This document shows, piece after piece, positions 1-12,276 of a DNA stretch of 64,000 nt. The stretch is from assembly GCA_902590345.1 (NCBI GenBank), contig CACIWK010000004.1:1-64000 (forward strand), read 5' to 3'. The notes under the pieces were generated by a model. The model made no database searches. It was not told the origin of the DNA and saw only the letters and a program-made list of their open reading frames with translations. Position 1 is the first letter of the stretch. The number at the start of each line of letters is the position of its first letter. A program made the position numbers and the translations under genes. The DNA comes from an uncultured Pelagibacteraceae bacterium. Lineage in GTDB: Bacteria; Pseudomonadota; Alphaproteobacteria; Pelagibacterales; AG-422-B15.

Positions 1-751
1 TGGAGATGAAGGAATAAAAAAATGGCTTGAACAACTTCATTATAAAGGGATTTCAATCGTGAAGAATGCACCCACTGAAAAAGAGTCAGGTTTTGATGTT
101 CTATCTAATATAAGTCATCATAGAGAAACTTTTTTTAAAACACCATTTGAAGTAATCGACATTCCTAATCCAAATAATTCAGCATATACAGCTGCAGCTC
201 TAAGAAATCACATCGACTTACCATATTATGAAATTGCTCCTGGCTACCAGTTCCTTCATTGTTTAATAAACGATGCAACCGGTGGTGAGTCAGTTGCGTT
301 AGATGGATTTAGAGTTGCAAGCTATATGAAAGAAAATTTTACTGAATACTTCAAGATTCTTCTTGATACACCTGTAAAATTTGTAAATAGAGATTACACC
401 GCAAACACAATTAGAGTAATGCATAAACCCATATTTACTCTAGATCACAACAATGATTTTAATGATATACGGTTTAGCGTTGCTTATATGGGAATAATGG
501 ATTGCAGTCCTGAAGTTATGGATAGCTTCTATGAAGCATATCGTAAACTTCTTTCATTGCTACATGACCCTATGTTTGAAATCAATTTCAGATTAGAAGC
601 TGGAGACATTTTTAGCTTTAATAACAGAAGAGTCTTGCATGGCAGGAAAGAATATGATGCCAATTCAGGTAATAGACACCTCCAAGGATATTATATTGAT
701 AGGGATGAGATCGTGGGTAGATTAAATTATTTGAATAGAATTAATCCTTAG
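1..751 (+). CDS. gamma-butyrobetaine dioxygenase / TauD-family 2OG-Fe(II) oxygenase, 5'-truncated by window edge
   Basis: Frame stays open to base 2 upstream of the listed GTG (GDEGIKKWLEQLHYKGISIVKNAPTE...); conserved LHCL..ATGGES..DGF and NRRVLHGR motifs of the BBOX family. Confidence 0.85.
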   Translation, partial: GDEGIKKWLEQLHYKGISIVKNAPTEKESGFDVLSNISHHRETFFKTPFEVIDIPNPNNSAYTAAALRNHIDLPYYEIAPGYQFLHCLINDATGGESVALDGFRVASYMKENFTEYFKILLDTPVKFVNRDYTANTIRVMHKPIFTLDHNNDFNDIRFSVAYMGIMDCSPEVMDSFYEAYRKLLSLLHDPMFEINFRLEAGDIFSFNNRRVLHGRKEYDANSGNRHLQGYYIDRDEIVGRLNYLNRINP

Positions 752-1766
752 ATTTTTGCAAAATATCTATAATTTTGTTTTTTGATACTGAGCCAACAAA
801 GTTGTTTTTCTCATCAATTACGTTAAGACCCGATTGACTTTCAAGTATCGCCGGCAAGCAATTTTCAATACTATCATTTACGTTTACAGTTGGATTAGAA
901 TTTGCTCGTTCACCTCCTTGGTCAAGAATTGTCTTGATTTTTAAAACCTTTATACGATTAACATCCTTAACAAAATTGGCCACATATTGATCAGCAGGTT
1001 TTAAAAGAATTTCCTCTGCATTTCCATCTTGAACAAGTTTTCCACCATTGAGTATAGCTATTCGGTCGCCTAATTTGAGTGCCTCATCGAGGTCATGAGT
1101 TATGAACATAATTGTTTTATTTAAATTCTTTTGTAAGTCCAGTAATTGGTCCTGCATATCAGTTCTTATTAATGGATCAAGCGCACTAAAGGCTTCGTCC
1201 ATTAGCAATATATCTGGATCAGTAGCTAACGCCCTAGCTAAACCTACTCTTTGCTGCATTCCTCCTGACAATTGATTTGGGAATTTATTTTCAAAACCAG
1301 TTAAACCAACTTTTTCAATCCAATACATTGCTCTTTCTATAGAGTCTGACTTATCTAGATTTTTTATGCTCAATCCAAACTGGACATTGTCTAATATATT
1401 TTGATGAGGAAATAGTGCAAAGCGTTGAAAAACCATCCCTGTTTTATTTCTTCTAAACTCTAGAAGATCCATTTTATTAAGTTTAGTAATATCCTCTCCA
1501 TCAACTGTAACCGTTCCCTCGGTTGGTTCAATCAATCTATTAATGTGTCTTATCAAAGTAGATTTTCCTGACCCTGATAATCCCATTACAACTTGTATTG
1601 AATGCTCATTGATATCTAGAGAAATATTATCCAACCCAAGAACATGATTATATTTTGATAATAACTCGTCTTTATCAACACCGTCTCTAACTATGTCTGT
1701 GTACTCTCTTGGTCTTGATCCAAAAATTTTATACAAATTTTCTATCTTAATCTTTATCTCACTCAT
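741..1766 (-). CDS. Quaternary-amine (glycine betaine/choline/TMAO-type) ABC transporter ATP-binding protein
   Basis: Walker A GLSGSGKST, LSGGMQQRVGLARAL signature, LLMDEAFSALDPL; ProV-like. Start refined to MSEIKIK, which overlaps the permease stop by 8 nt. Confidence 0.9.
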   Translation of the reverse strand: MSEIKIKIENLYKIFGSRPREYTDIVRDGVDKDELLSKYNHVLGLDNISLDINEHSIQVVMGLSGSGKSTLIRHINRLIEPTEGTVTVDGEDITKLNKMDLLEFRRNKTGMVFQRFALFPHQNILDNVQFGLSIKNLDKSDSIERAMYWIEKVGLTGFENKFPNQLSGGMQQRVGLARALATDPDILLMDEAFSALDPLIRTDMQDQLLDLQKNLNKTIMFITHDLDEALKLGDRIAILNGGKLVQDGNAEEILLKPADQYVANFVKDVNRIKVLKIKTILDQGGERANSNPTVNVNDSIENCLPAILESQSGLNVIDEKNNFVGSVSKNKIIDILQKSKD

Positions 1767-2655
1767 TTGCGCCAGCCCTATATTGCTGCATTCTTTTACC
1801 AAATGACTGGGAAACCCTGTCAAATATGATCGCCAAAGCTACAATAGCCAAACCATTGAGAAGGCCCATGGTAAAATATTGATTGGTGATGGCTTTTAAG
1901 ACTGGTTGTCCCAATCCTTTAACCCCAATCATTGAAGCAATAACTACCATTGCAAGTGCCATCATTATTGTTTGATTAATGCCAGCAAAAATTGTTGGTA
2001 AAGCTAACGGAAGCTGTACTCTAAATAATTTCTGAGTTCTATTTGCACCAAATGCATCTGCGGCTTCTAAAACCTCTTTATTAACTTCTCTAATACCAAG
2101 ATCAGTAAGTCGAATTATTGGCGGGATTGCATAGATTATCACTGCAAGTAAACCAGGAATTTTACCAATACCCAATAACATAACAACTGGAATGAGATAC
2201 ACAAAACTTGGCATCGTTTGCATAATATCTAAAATTGGAGTAATTGCGGCTCTCGCTCTATCAGATCCTGACATTAATATGCCAATTGGTATACCTAGGC
2301 CGATAGACATTAGTGTGCAAACACCAATAATACTAACTGTGGACATCGTATCATCCCACATTCCAAAATATCCAATTAATAAAAAAGCAATTAAAGATGA
2401 AATAGTTAGAGCGACGCTTCTACTTCCATAATAAATCAATAATAAGAAAACGATTATTACCGCAGGCCATGGAGAATTTTGTAGTATTTTTTCAAACCAT
2501 ACTAAGAAATAAAGTACTGGATCAAAGACCGCTTCGATTGCATCGCCGTATTCACGTGAAAAGTTTCGGTAAGCGCCATCAAGAGACTTCTTGAACAAGC
2601 GAAGACTCTCCTTACTCATTTCAGGAAATGAAATAAAAAATTCGGTAAAATTCAT
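1759..2655 (-). CDS. Quaternary-amine ABC transporter permease (ProW/OpuAB-like)
   Basis: Hydrophobic; binding-protein-dependent permease EAA-like region EAADAFGANRTQKLFRVQLPLALPTI. Confidence 0.9.
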   Translation of the reverse strand: MNFTEFFISFPEMSKESLRLFKKSLDGAYRNFSREYGDAIEAVFDPVLYFLVWFEKILQNSPWPAVIIVFLLLIYYGSRSVALTISSLIAFLLIGYFGMWDDTMSTVSIIGVCTLMSIGLGIPIGILMSGSDRARAAITPILDIMQTMPSFVYLIPVVMLLGIGKIPGLLAVIIYAIPPIIRLTDLGIREVNKEVLEAADAFGANRTQKLFRVQLPLALPTIFAGINQTIMMALAMVVIASMIGVKGLGQPVLKAITNQYFTMGLLNGLAIVALAIIFDRVSQSFGKRMQQYRAGANE

Positions 2656-2703
2656 ATAAATATGCGGACTATATTTCTATAGTCCGCAATATTATTTTTT
2701 TAA

Positions 2704-3720
2704 TTATAACGCTGCTTCAATTTTAGCTTTTGCATTACCGTCGACCCAGCTGTGCCATTCTGTATAGTTTTTCAGAAAATGTATAGCTGTGTCTTCGCCA
2801 GATGCTTGATTGTCATCTTTCCAAGCTAATAAAGCATTAACAGTGCTGTTTGGAAGTGCTCTTTTTGAAATGTATTCCATTCCAAGTTCAGAACTATTTT
2901 TAAAGTTATCAGTGACAACAGTGTATACTTCAGAAACAACCCATGCGTTAGGTTTTGGATCTGCACATCCGTCTTGAGAAGTACAATTGTCCCACTCTTC
3001 TTTACTGTGTTCAACACCAAAGCTTAGTTTCTTGAGAGGATATTTGCCAAGAACTGCTGTAGGAGCCCAATAGTATCCTAGCCATCCCTCTTCTTTATTA
3101 TATGCTTCACCGATAGCACCGGCTAATGCACCACCTGATCCAGGATCAACTAGTCTCCATCCCTTTGCTTCCATATCATATGCTTTAAAGAGATTTCCAG
3201 TACTAATTTGACAGTTCCAACCTGATGGACACGTATAAATTGCTCCATTTCCACCTTCCGGATGAGGGAAAAGTTCAGGGCGCTCTATAACGTCATAAAC
3301 TGTTTGGATATCAGGATTTGCATCAGCCATGTACTGAGGAATCCACCATCCTTCTTCACCGGTGTCAGACAATACCTCAGCTGCATAATGCAAACGACCT
3401 TCACCTACTGCATTATCTAAAGCTAGACGAACTGCATTAATCCATAGCTCAGGAGCTACATCCGGCTCACCTTTTTCCATCATTGATGTTGCTGTTGGCA
3501 TAGTATCGCCAGGTACAAGTTCAACATTACAACCATACCCATTTTCTAATACCATTTTATCTACATGAGCAAACATTTCGGCTGATGCCCAATTCATTTC
3601 TGCTACAGTAATTGTGCCACAATCAGCAACTTCCTGATTCCTGTCACAACTAACTGCAAAAATAACTGCAAAACCTGCTAAAAATATTCCAATTGCAGAT
3701 TTTTTAAAAAATTTATTCAT
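2704..3720 (-). CDS. Quaternary-amine ABC transporter substrate-binding protein (ProX/OpuAC-like)
   Basis: Signal peptide with lipobox-like AVSC; periplasmic OpuAC-type sequence (VAEMNWASAEMFAHVDKMVLE...PELWINAV). Confidence 0.88.
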   Translation of the reverse strand: MNKFFKKSAIGIFLAGFAVIFAVSCDRNQEVADCGTITVAEMNWASAEMFAHVDKMVLENGYGCNVELVPGDTMPTATSMMEKGEPDVAPELWINAVRLALDNAVGEGRLHYAAEVLSDTGEEGWWIPQYMADANPDIQTVYDVIERPELFPHPEGGNGAIYTCPSGWNCQISTGNLFKAYDMEAKGWRLVDPGSGGALAGAIGEAYNKEEGWLGYYWAPTAVLGKYPLKKLSFGVEHSKEEWDNCTSQDGCADPKPNAWVVSEVYTVVTDNFKNSSELGMEYISKRALPNSTVNALLAWKDDNQASGEDTAIHFLKNYTEWHSWVDGNAKAKIEAAL

Positions 3721-3835
3721 TTTTGTCTCCTAATTTTTATCTTTCAATATAATTGAAACATATATATGAAGGTGCTTCCACATAAAAAAAAATTAAATTA
3801 TGTTATGTAATTAATTAGATAAACGTCTGATTTAA

Positions 3836-4714
3836 TTATTTTTTTACTGAATAGATCTCAATTAATGGTGCGCTCATTACGAATATTGCGCCAATAAACT
3901 CTCTAATTGAGATTATTTCATTTGCAAGCAGATAGGCAGATATAACGCCAATAACAACTTCAAACATCAATAGGATCCCTGCGCGTCCTGGATCAACTTG
4001 ATCCTGACCATAAGTGACAAGCCAGTAACCTGGCAATAACCAGATAAATGAGAATATTAAAATTATCAAAATAGTATTCTTTAAAATATCATAGTTAAAT
4101 CCTGAAAGTATTTGCCCATCTGGTAAGAATGTTGCAATAACAACAAAAAGACCCCCAATTAAAATAAAAACTGAAGTACCAAAATTTACATCAAGTTCCT
4201 CATTTATTCTTATGAGTGTTGCACAGATTGACCAGAGAAATCCTGAGAGAATTCCAAACAGATCTGCTAGGGTGCTAGGCATAAAATTTCCTTGATCCAA
4301 CCCAGTTATAATAAATAGGCCTATAAAACCTGAAGAAATTGAAAAAAACCTATAAATGTTTAAGGCCGCTCTTAGAAAAATAATTTCAATTAAAGTGCTC
4401 CATACAGCGGTTAAATAAAAAAAGATTAAGACTCTTGCAACATTACCTCTAATTAAACCCTCATTATAAAGACACATTGCAGCCGCTCCTGCTGAGGCTG
4501 CGACTATTGTAAGTATCAAATTTCGATTAGTTAATTTCGATATATTTTTGTATGAAAAAAATAATAAAAATAACCCAGCAATAGTGAAACTTAAAGTGAG
4601 TGGAATTGCATTATTATACGCATATTCATTAAGTAGCCTTAATGGATACCACCACGTACCCCATAATAATGTTGAAAGTACAATTGCATAATTGGGGTTT
4701 AAATTTTTTAACAT
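3836..4714 (-). CDS. EamA/DMT-family transporter
   Basis: About 10 predicted TM segments with two EamA-like halves. Confidence 0.75.
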   Translation of the reverse strand: MLKNLNPNYAIVLSTLLWGTWWYPLRLLNEYAYNNAIPLTLSFTIAGLFLLFFSYKNISKLTNRNLILTIVAASAGAAAMCLYNEGLIRGNVARVLIFFYLTAVWSTLIEIIFLRAALNIYRFFSISSGFIGLFIITGLDQGNFMPSTLADLFGILSGFLWSICATLIRINEELDVNFGTSVFILIGGLFVVIATFLPDGQILSGFNYDILKNTILIILIFSFIWLLPGYWLVTYGQDQVDPGRAGILLMFEVVIGVISAYLLANEIISIREFIGAIFVMSAPLIEIYSVKK

Positions 4715-4758
4715 AAGCTTATGTTGTACTATAATTACAAACTTTGGTAAAATTAGTT

Positions 4759-6393
4759 ATGCAATTTAATTCTTATAATTATATTATTATTGGTGCCGGA
4801 AGTGCGGGTTGTGTTCTGGCAAATAGACTTTCATCTAATTCAGAGATAAATGTATTGTTAATAGAGTCAGGTCCATCGGATAAAACGTGGAAAACCTCTA
4901 TGCCGGCAGCTTTATTATACACAATGCATGACCCAAAATATAATTATTTATACGAAACTGAGCCTGAACCGTTCATGAACAATAGAAAAATGTTTTGCCC
5001 AAGAGGAAAGATGTTGGGAGGAAGTTCATCACACAACGGTATGGTTCATGTAAGAGGAAATCCAATGGATTTTGAAAACTGGGCTCAAAAAGATCTTAAG
5101 TCATGGAATTATAATAATGTTCTTCCGTATTTTAAAAAATCAGAGTCAATTGAAGGATTAGATGAAACTTATAGGAATAAAAGCGGTCCTTTAAAATTAT
5201 CTCGATCTTCGGAAGGCAATGAATTGAGTAAGGTCTACCTAGAAGCAGCAGAACAAGCCGGCTATGAGATAAATAATGACATGAATGGATATAAGCAAGA
5301 GGGATTTGGTCTAATGGACACCACTATTTACGGAGGCAGAAGACAAAGTACGAGTGTAACTTACTTGCATCCAGTTATTAACAGAAGAAATCTTACCGTC
5401 ATTACAAATACAATAGTAAACAAAGTTATTATTGAAAATAATAAAGCCATTGGGGTTGAATGTACTGCAGGAAGAGAGATAAAAAAAATCTATGCTGATA
5501 ATGAAGTGATATTATCAGCTGGAGCAATAAATTCACCTCAACTTCTAATGCTTTCAGGTATAGGAAATGCTGAAGAACTAGAAAAATTAGATATATCTGT
5601 TCAACATGACCTAAGAGGTGTAGGTGAAAATTTACAGGATCATCTTGAAACTTATTTACAATATGAATGTACAAAGCCCGTTACACTTTACACATCATAT
5701 AATCCAATAAGAATGGCATTCATAGGGATAGAGTGGTTTATTTTTAAATCCGGAGTGGCAGCATATTCAAACTTAGAAACTGGCGGCTTTGTGAGAAGTA
5801 ATGATATGGTAGATTATCCTAATATTCAGTATCACTTCTTTCCATCACTTGTATTGGATCATGGAAGACAATCTCCAAGCTCTCATTCTTTTCAAGCACA
5901 TGTAGGACCAATGAGGCCAACAAGTAGAGGACATGTCAAATTAAAGTCAAACAATCCCTCAACTTCACCCGCTATACAGTTTAATTATATGCAGACAGAG
6001 CATGATTTAAAAGAAATGAGAGATGGTATTAAAATTGCAAGGGAAATTTTTCATCAAAAAGCTTTTGATAAATATCGAGGAAAAGAAATTAATCCTGGAA
6101 TAAATTCAAGCGCTGAGAATGATTTAAATGAATTCATTAAAAATAAAGGTGATACTGCTTATCATCCTTCTTGTACATGCAAAATGGGAAAAGATGAGTT
6201 ATCTGTTGTTGATGAAGAGCTCAAGGTTTATGGGATTGAAAATTTAAGAGTTGTAGATGCTTCAATAATGCCAAATATCATTACAGGAAATCTCAATGCA
6301 ACAACTGTAATGATCGCTGAAAAGGCATCTGATCTCATCCTTAAAAAAGAAACTTTACCTGATGTAGAGACCAGTTTTTATAGAGCAAGCTAG
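4759..6393 (+). CDS. GMC-family oxidoreductase, choline-dehydrogenase-like
   Basis: N-terminal YIIIGAGSAGCVLANRLS FAD motif; MLGGSSSHNGMVHVRG; C-terminal VVDASIMPNIITGNLNATTVMIAEKASD. Confidence 0.88.
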   Translation: MQFNSYNYIIIGAGSAGCVLANRLSSNSEINVLLIESGPSDKTWKTSMPAALLYTMHDPKYNYLYETEPEPFMNNRKMFCPRGKMLGGSSSHNGMVHVRGNPMDFENWAQKDLKSWNYNNVLPYFKKSESIEGLDETYRNKSGPLKLSRSSEGNELSKVYLEAAEQAGYEINNDMNGYKQEGFGLMDTTIYGGRRQSTSVTYLHPVINRRNLTVITNTIVNKVIIENNKAIGVECTAGREIKKIYADNEVILSAGAINSPQLLMLSGIGNAEELEKLDISVQHDLRGVGENLQDHLETYLQYECTKPVTLYTSYNPIRMAFIGIEWFIFKSGVAAYSNLETGGFVRSNDMVDYPNIQYHFFPSLVLDHGRQSPSSHSFQAHVGPMRPTSRGHVKLKSNNPSTSPAIQFNYMQTEHDLKEMRDGIKIAREIFHQKAFDKYRGKEINPGINSSAENDLNEFIKNKGDTAYHPSCTCKMGKDELSVVDEELKVYGIENLRVVDASIMPNIITGNLNATTVMIAEKASDLILKKETLPDVETSFYRAS

Positions 6394-6677
6394 TAGTTAA
6401 CTACTTTTTCTACTTGATTATTTAATAAATTCATCACCTCAATACGACCCTCACAAATAATAGCTAATTTGTCCTCACTTAGAGAAATAACTTTAGTTTT
6501 TTCTCCCACGAGATCACATTTTTTTTCAATATTTATATCCTTCTCAGAATTATCAGTGGAAGAAAAAAAATCAATCTTGTATGATCGCTCAATAATAGTA
6601 GTAATAACAATCGTGGTACCAATTAAAATTACAATTCCGAGAAATATAACTATAAATAGCATAATTTTTTGGTACAT
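6390..6677 (-). CDS. Small single-TM protein, DUF6476-like
   Basis: N-terminal TM helix then short soluble domain ending IEVMNLLNNQVEKVV; start refined to MYQKIML. Confidence 0.5.
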   Translation of the reverse strand: MYQKIMLFIVIFLGIVILIGTTIVITTIIERSYKIDFFSSTDNSEKDINIEKKCDLVGEKTKVISLSEDKLAIICEGRIEVMNLLNNQVEKVVNY

Positions 6678-6689
6678 CGTTATCTCATA

Positions 6690-7661
6690 ATGTTCTATCA
6701 ATACAAAGTCAACCATAAGAAGCAAGTAGGTCAACGTATAGACAAATATATTGCTTTAAATTTGAGAGAATTTAGTAGGTCAAAAATAATTCAATTAATA
6801 AAGTCCTCCAATATTACAGTAAATAATAATATTGTAGATCCTGATTATAAGATCTCATTAGGCGATCATATTTCAGTAAATATACAATTAGCAAATGAGA
6901 CACCAATAATTGGTGAGAACATAAAATTAAATATTGTTTATGAAGATAAGGATTTGATAGTTATCAATAAACCTGCGGGCATTGTAATGCACCCCGGTGC
7001 TGGAAATAAGACAGGTACAATTGTTAATGCTTTGATCAATCATTGTGGAGATGAATTAAAATTTGTCGGTGATGCTCAAAGGCCAGGAATAGTTCATCGA
7101 ATTGATAAAGATACGAGTGGACTGGTTGTAATAGCTAAAAATGATTTCACTCATAAACATTTATCTGACCAATTTGCTGCTCACTCTATTGAAAGAGTTT
7201 ATATTGCTGTATGCTGGAACAAAATCTCACCAGCAAATGGAAAAATTAAGTCATTCTTATCTAGAAGTAATAGGAATAGAACAAAAATGATGAGTTCTGT
7301 AAGTAGAGGTAAGGTTGCTATCACTCATTACAAGACACTAGAAAATTTAAAGAACAAAAAAAATCAAATTGTTGCCACAGTATTAGAATGTCGCTTAGAA
7401 ACCGGAAGAACTCATCAAATAAGAGTGCATCTAACAGAAAAGGGAAGTCCACTCATAGGAGATCGTACTTATGGGCGATCGCCTCAAAGTAAACTAAAAT
7501 CACTTTCAGAAAGCACGGTTCAATCGATTAAAATGTTGCCAGGACAGGCTCTGCATGCGCAATCTCTTGGGTTTCTTCATCCTAAAAAAGAAAAAATCCT
7601 TCATTTTCAGTCTGTTATGCCGGATTACTTGAGCAAATTGGTAAATTCAATTAAAAGCTGA
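6690..7661 (+). CDS. rluD: RluA/RluD-family 23S rRNA pseudouridine synthase
   Basis: S4-like N-terminus, HRIDKDTSGLVVIAKN active-site motif, LETGRTHQIRVHL. Confidence 0.88.
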   Translation: MFYQYKVNHKKQVGQRIDKYIALNLREFSRSKIIQLIKSSNITVNNNIVDPDYKISLGDHISVNIQLANETPIIGENIKLNIVYEDKDLIVINKPAGIVMHPGAGNKTGTIVNALINHCGDELKFVGDAQRPGIVHRIDKDTSGLVVIAKNDFTHKHLSDQFAAHSIERVYIAVCWNKISPANGKIKSFLSRSNRNRTKMMSSVSRGKVAITHYKTLENLKNKKNQIVATVLECRLETGRTHQIRVHLTEKGSPLIGDRTYGRSPQSKLKSLSESTVQSIKMLPGQALHAQSLGFLHPKKEKILHFQSVMPDYLSKLVNSIKS

Positions 7662-7698
7662 TCATTGATTTCTAGAAAAAAGTAACCATATTTTGAAT

Positions 7699-9869
<2,171 letters not shown>

Positions 9870-9883
9870 TTAATGCCTTTATT

Positions 9884-11215
9884 TTATGAAAAATATTTTG
9901 TTACGCTTTCAGTTAATTCATCAATTGTATGCTGATTTCCACTTTCAATCATAACCCTTAAAAGAGGTTCAGTACCAGACATTCTAACTACGATTCTTCC
10001 GTCTTCTGAAACTTTTTCTTCACAAGATTTGATAAATAATTTCGTATCCTCGTGATCTAAAATATTTCTTTCTTTTACGCGGAAATTAATCAGGTTTTGT
10101 GGTAGAGGACTGAATAAATGAAGGCAGTCACTGGCTTTTCCTTTTTTTCTATTTAAGATAGATAGAACTTGAAGAGCAACTACTATTCCATCTCCTGATG
10201 AAGTAAAATCACGTAAAATTATATGTCCAGATTGTTCACCGCCTAAATTTAAATCTTCTGAAATCATTTTTTCCTTTACATATCGATCACCAACTTTTGC
10301 CCTGATTAACCCAATGTTATGTTTCTTTAATAAAGTTTCTAAGCCCATGTTTGCCATTGAAGTACCAACTACATTATTATTTTTTAATTTTTTATCTTTT
10401 GACATTTCAATAGCTAGTAATGCCAGTATCTGGTCGCCATTGACTAAATGTCCTTTTTCATCAATAACAGCCAATCGATCGCCATCGCCATCTAAGGCAA
10501 TACCAATATCAGCCTTCTCCTCTAATACTTTTTTAGCAAGTTTATTGGTATTAGTAGACCCACATTCGAAATTTATATTAGTTCCATTTGGTTGAGTAGC
10601 TATTTGAACAACTTCTGCACCAAGCTCCCATAAAATTAAAGGTGCAGAAATATAAGAAGCCCCATTTGCACAATCTATTACAATTTTAAGACCATCAAGC
10701 CGTTGTGATTTAGGAAAAGTACCTTTTAGGAATTCTATATATCTACCATTTGCATCTTCGAGTCTTTTTGCTCTGCCTATTTTTTCCGGACCCGCTAATG
10801 AATTTTCCAATTCAGACTCCATAAGATGCTCTATTTCAATTTCAGTTTTGTCTGATAATTTATTTCCATTTTTATCAAATATTTTAATACCATTATCTTG
10901 ATATTGGTTGTGTGAAGCAGTTATCATTATTCCTAAGTCTGCTCGCATAGATTTTGTCAACATTGCAACTGCGGGTGTAGGTATGGGCCCAAAAAGAAAG
11001 ACATCCATTCCCATAGATAATAATCCAGAGGTTAATGCTTGTTCAATCATATAACCTGATAGTCTTGTATCTTTACCAATAACAACTTTGTGACGATGTT
11101 CTCCAACAGTAAAATGTTTACCTAGTGCCATTCCGAGCTTTATAAGTGTCAGGCCATTAAGTTTTTGACTATTTGAACTTGCTCTTACTCCATCTGTTCC
11201 AAAAAACTTTTTCAT
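9884..11215 (-). CDS. glmM: Phosphoglucosamine mutase
   Basis: FGTDGVR, MITASHNQYQDNGIKIF, ALDGDGDR, GGEQSGHII. Confidence 0.96.
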   Translation of the reverse strand: MKKFFGTDGVRASSNSQKLNGLTLIKLGMALGKHFTVGEHRHKVVIGKDTRLSGYMIEQALTSGLLSMGMDVFLFGPIPTPAVAMLTKSMRADLGIMITASHNQYQDNGIKIFDKNGNKLSDKTEIEIEHLMESELENSLAGPEKIGRAKRLEDANGRYIEFLKGTFPKSQRLDGLKIVIDCANGASYISAPLILWELGAEVVQIATQPNGTNINFECGSTNTNKLAKKVLEEKADIGIALDGDGDRLAVIDEKGHLVNGDQILALLAIEMSKDKKLKNNNVVGTSMANMGLETLLKKHNIGLIRAKVGDRYVKEKMISEDLNLGGEQSGHIILRDFTSSGDGIVVALQVLSILNRKKGKASDCLHLFSPLPQNLINFRVKERNILDHEDTKLFIKSCEEKVSEDGRIVVRMSGTEPLLRVMIESGNQHTIDELTESVTKYFS

Positions 11216-12267
11216 TTTATTTTAGAATAAACCTTAATTGATTGTTTTGTTGCATAAACATCGTGCACCCTAAATATTTGAACTCCTTCAGCTAGTCCAT
11301 GCATAACCGTTGCTATTGAACCGCCTAATCGATCTTCGTATAATTCATTTTTTTCAATCTTGCCAATAAAACTTTTTCGAGAGCTTCCCAATAACACAGG
11401 AAGGCCCAATGAATGAAATAATGCGATGTTTGAAATTAGTTTCAAATTTTGTTGCAAAGTTTTACCAAAACCAATTCCAGGGTCTATTATAATTCGGCTT
11501 TTAGATATGCCATTTTTCTCGCATAGACTGATTTGCTTCTCAAAGAAATCATAAATATCAAGAAGTACATCTTTGTACTTTATATTTTTTTGCATCTTTT
11601 CAGGAGTTGAAATTGAATGCATTAAAACAAAAGGAATTTTATTCGAGTTTAAAAATTTTTTTGAGTTTTTATCAAATCTCAGTCCTGAAACATCATTTAT
11701 TAGATTTATATTAAATTTACATACTTCTTTCATAACTTGAGATTTTCTTGTATCTACCGAGATAAATTCTTTCTTATATTTTTTTCTGATTTGAGAAATT
11801 ATTGGAATAATTCGGCTAATTTCCTCATTAACTGTAATTTCTTTTGATCCAGGCCTTGTTGACTCTCCGCCAATATCAATGATATCTGCGCCTTCTTTAA
11901 TTAGTTTTTTAAACTGCTCAATTGCATTATCGTGTAATAAATATTTTCCACCGTCAAAAAAGCTATCAGGCGTTACATTAAGAATACCCATCACAAGTGA
12001 TCTTTCAAAGTTAAACTTTCCTAATTTTTTTCTTTTCTTTGTAATATTTGAAATTCTTTTGTTTATGTCTCTCTGAATATCAGGTTCCAAATATTTTATT
12101 TCATTAATTTTTAGAAACTTTGATCGAGTCTTGGTTTTGCCTCTTGTTATTAATTCAATTTCATTAAAGAATAATTTGGAGGACCCAAGAAAAAGTGAAT
12201 CTTTTGTTTTTATTTTACTAAATATTGGTCGCACGTAATATCTATTCGAATTACGCACAAGGGACAC
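11212..12267 (-). CDS. folP: Dihydropteroate synthase
   Basis: MGILNVTPDSFFDGGKY, DIGGESTRPG, NDVSGLR, IIDPGIGFGKT, LGSSRKSFIG. Confidence 0.93.
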   Translation of the reverse strand: MSLVRNSNRYYVRPIFSKIKTKDSLFLGSSKLFFNEIELITRGKTKTRSKFLKINEIKYLEPDIQRDINKRISNITKKRKKLGKFNFERSLVMGILNVTPDSFFDGGKYLLHDNAIEQFKKLIKEGADIIDIGGESTRPGSKEITVNEEISRIIPIISQIRKKYKKEFISVDTRKSQVMKEVCKFNINLINDVSGLRFDKNSKKFLNSNKIPFVLMHSISTPEKMQKNIKYKDVLLDIYDFFEKQISLCEKNGISKSRIIIDPGIGFGKTLQQNLKLISNIALFHSLGLPVLLGSSRKSFIGKIEKNELYEDRLGGSIATVMHGLAEGVQIFRVHDVYATKQSIKVYSKIK

Positions 12268-12276
12268 TGTAATTAG

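Noticed and set aside
2192-2431. 79-aa ORF on + strand opposite the permease gene
   Set aside because: Antisense shadow ORF within a strongly supported CDS with no family signal.
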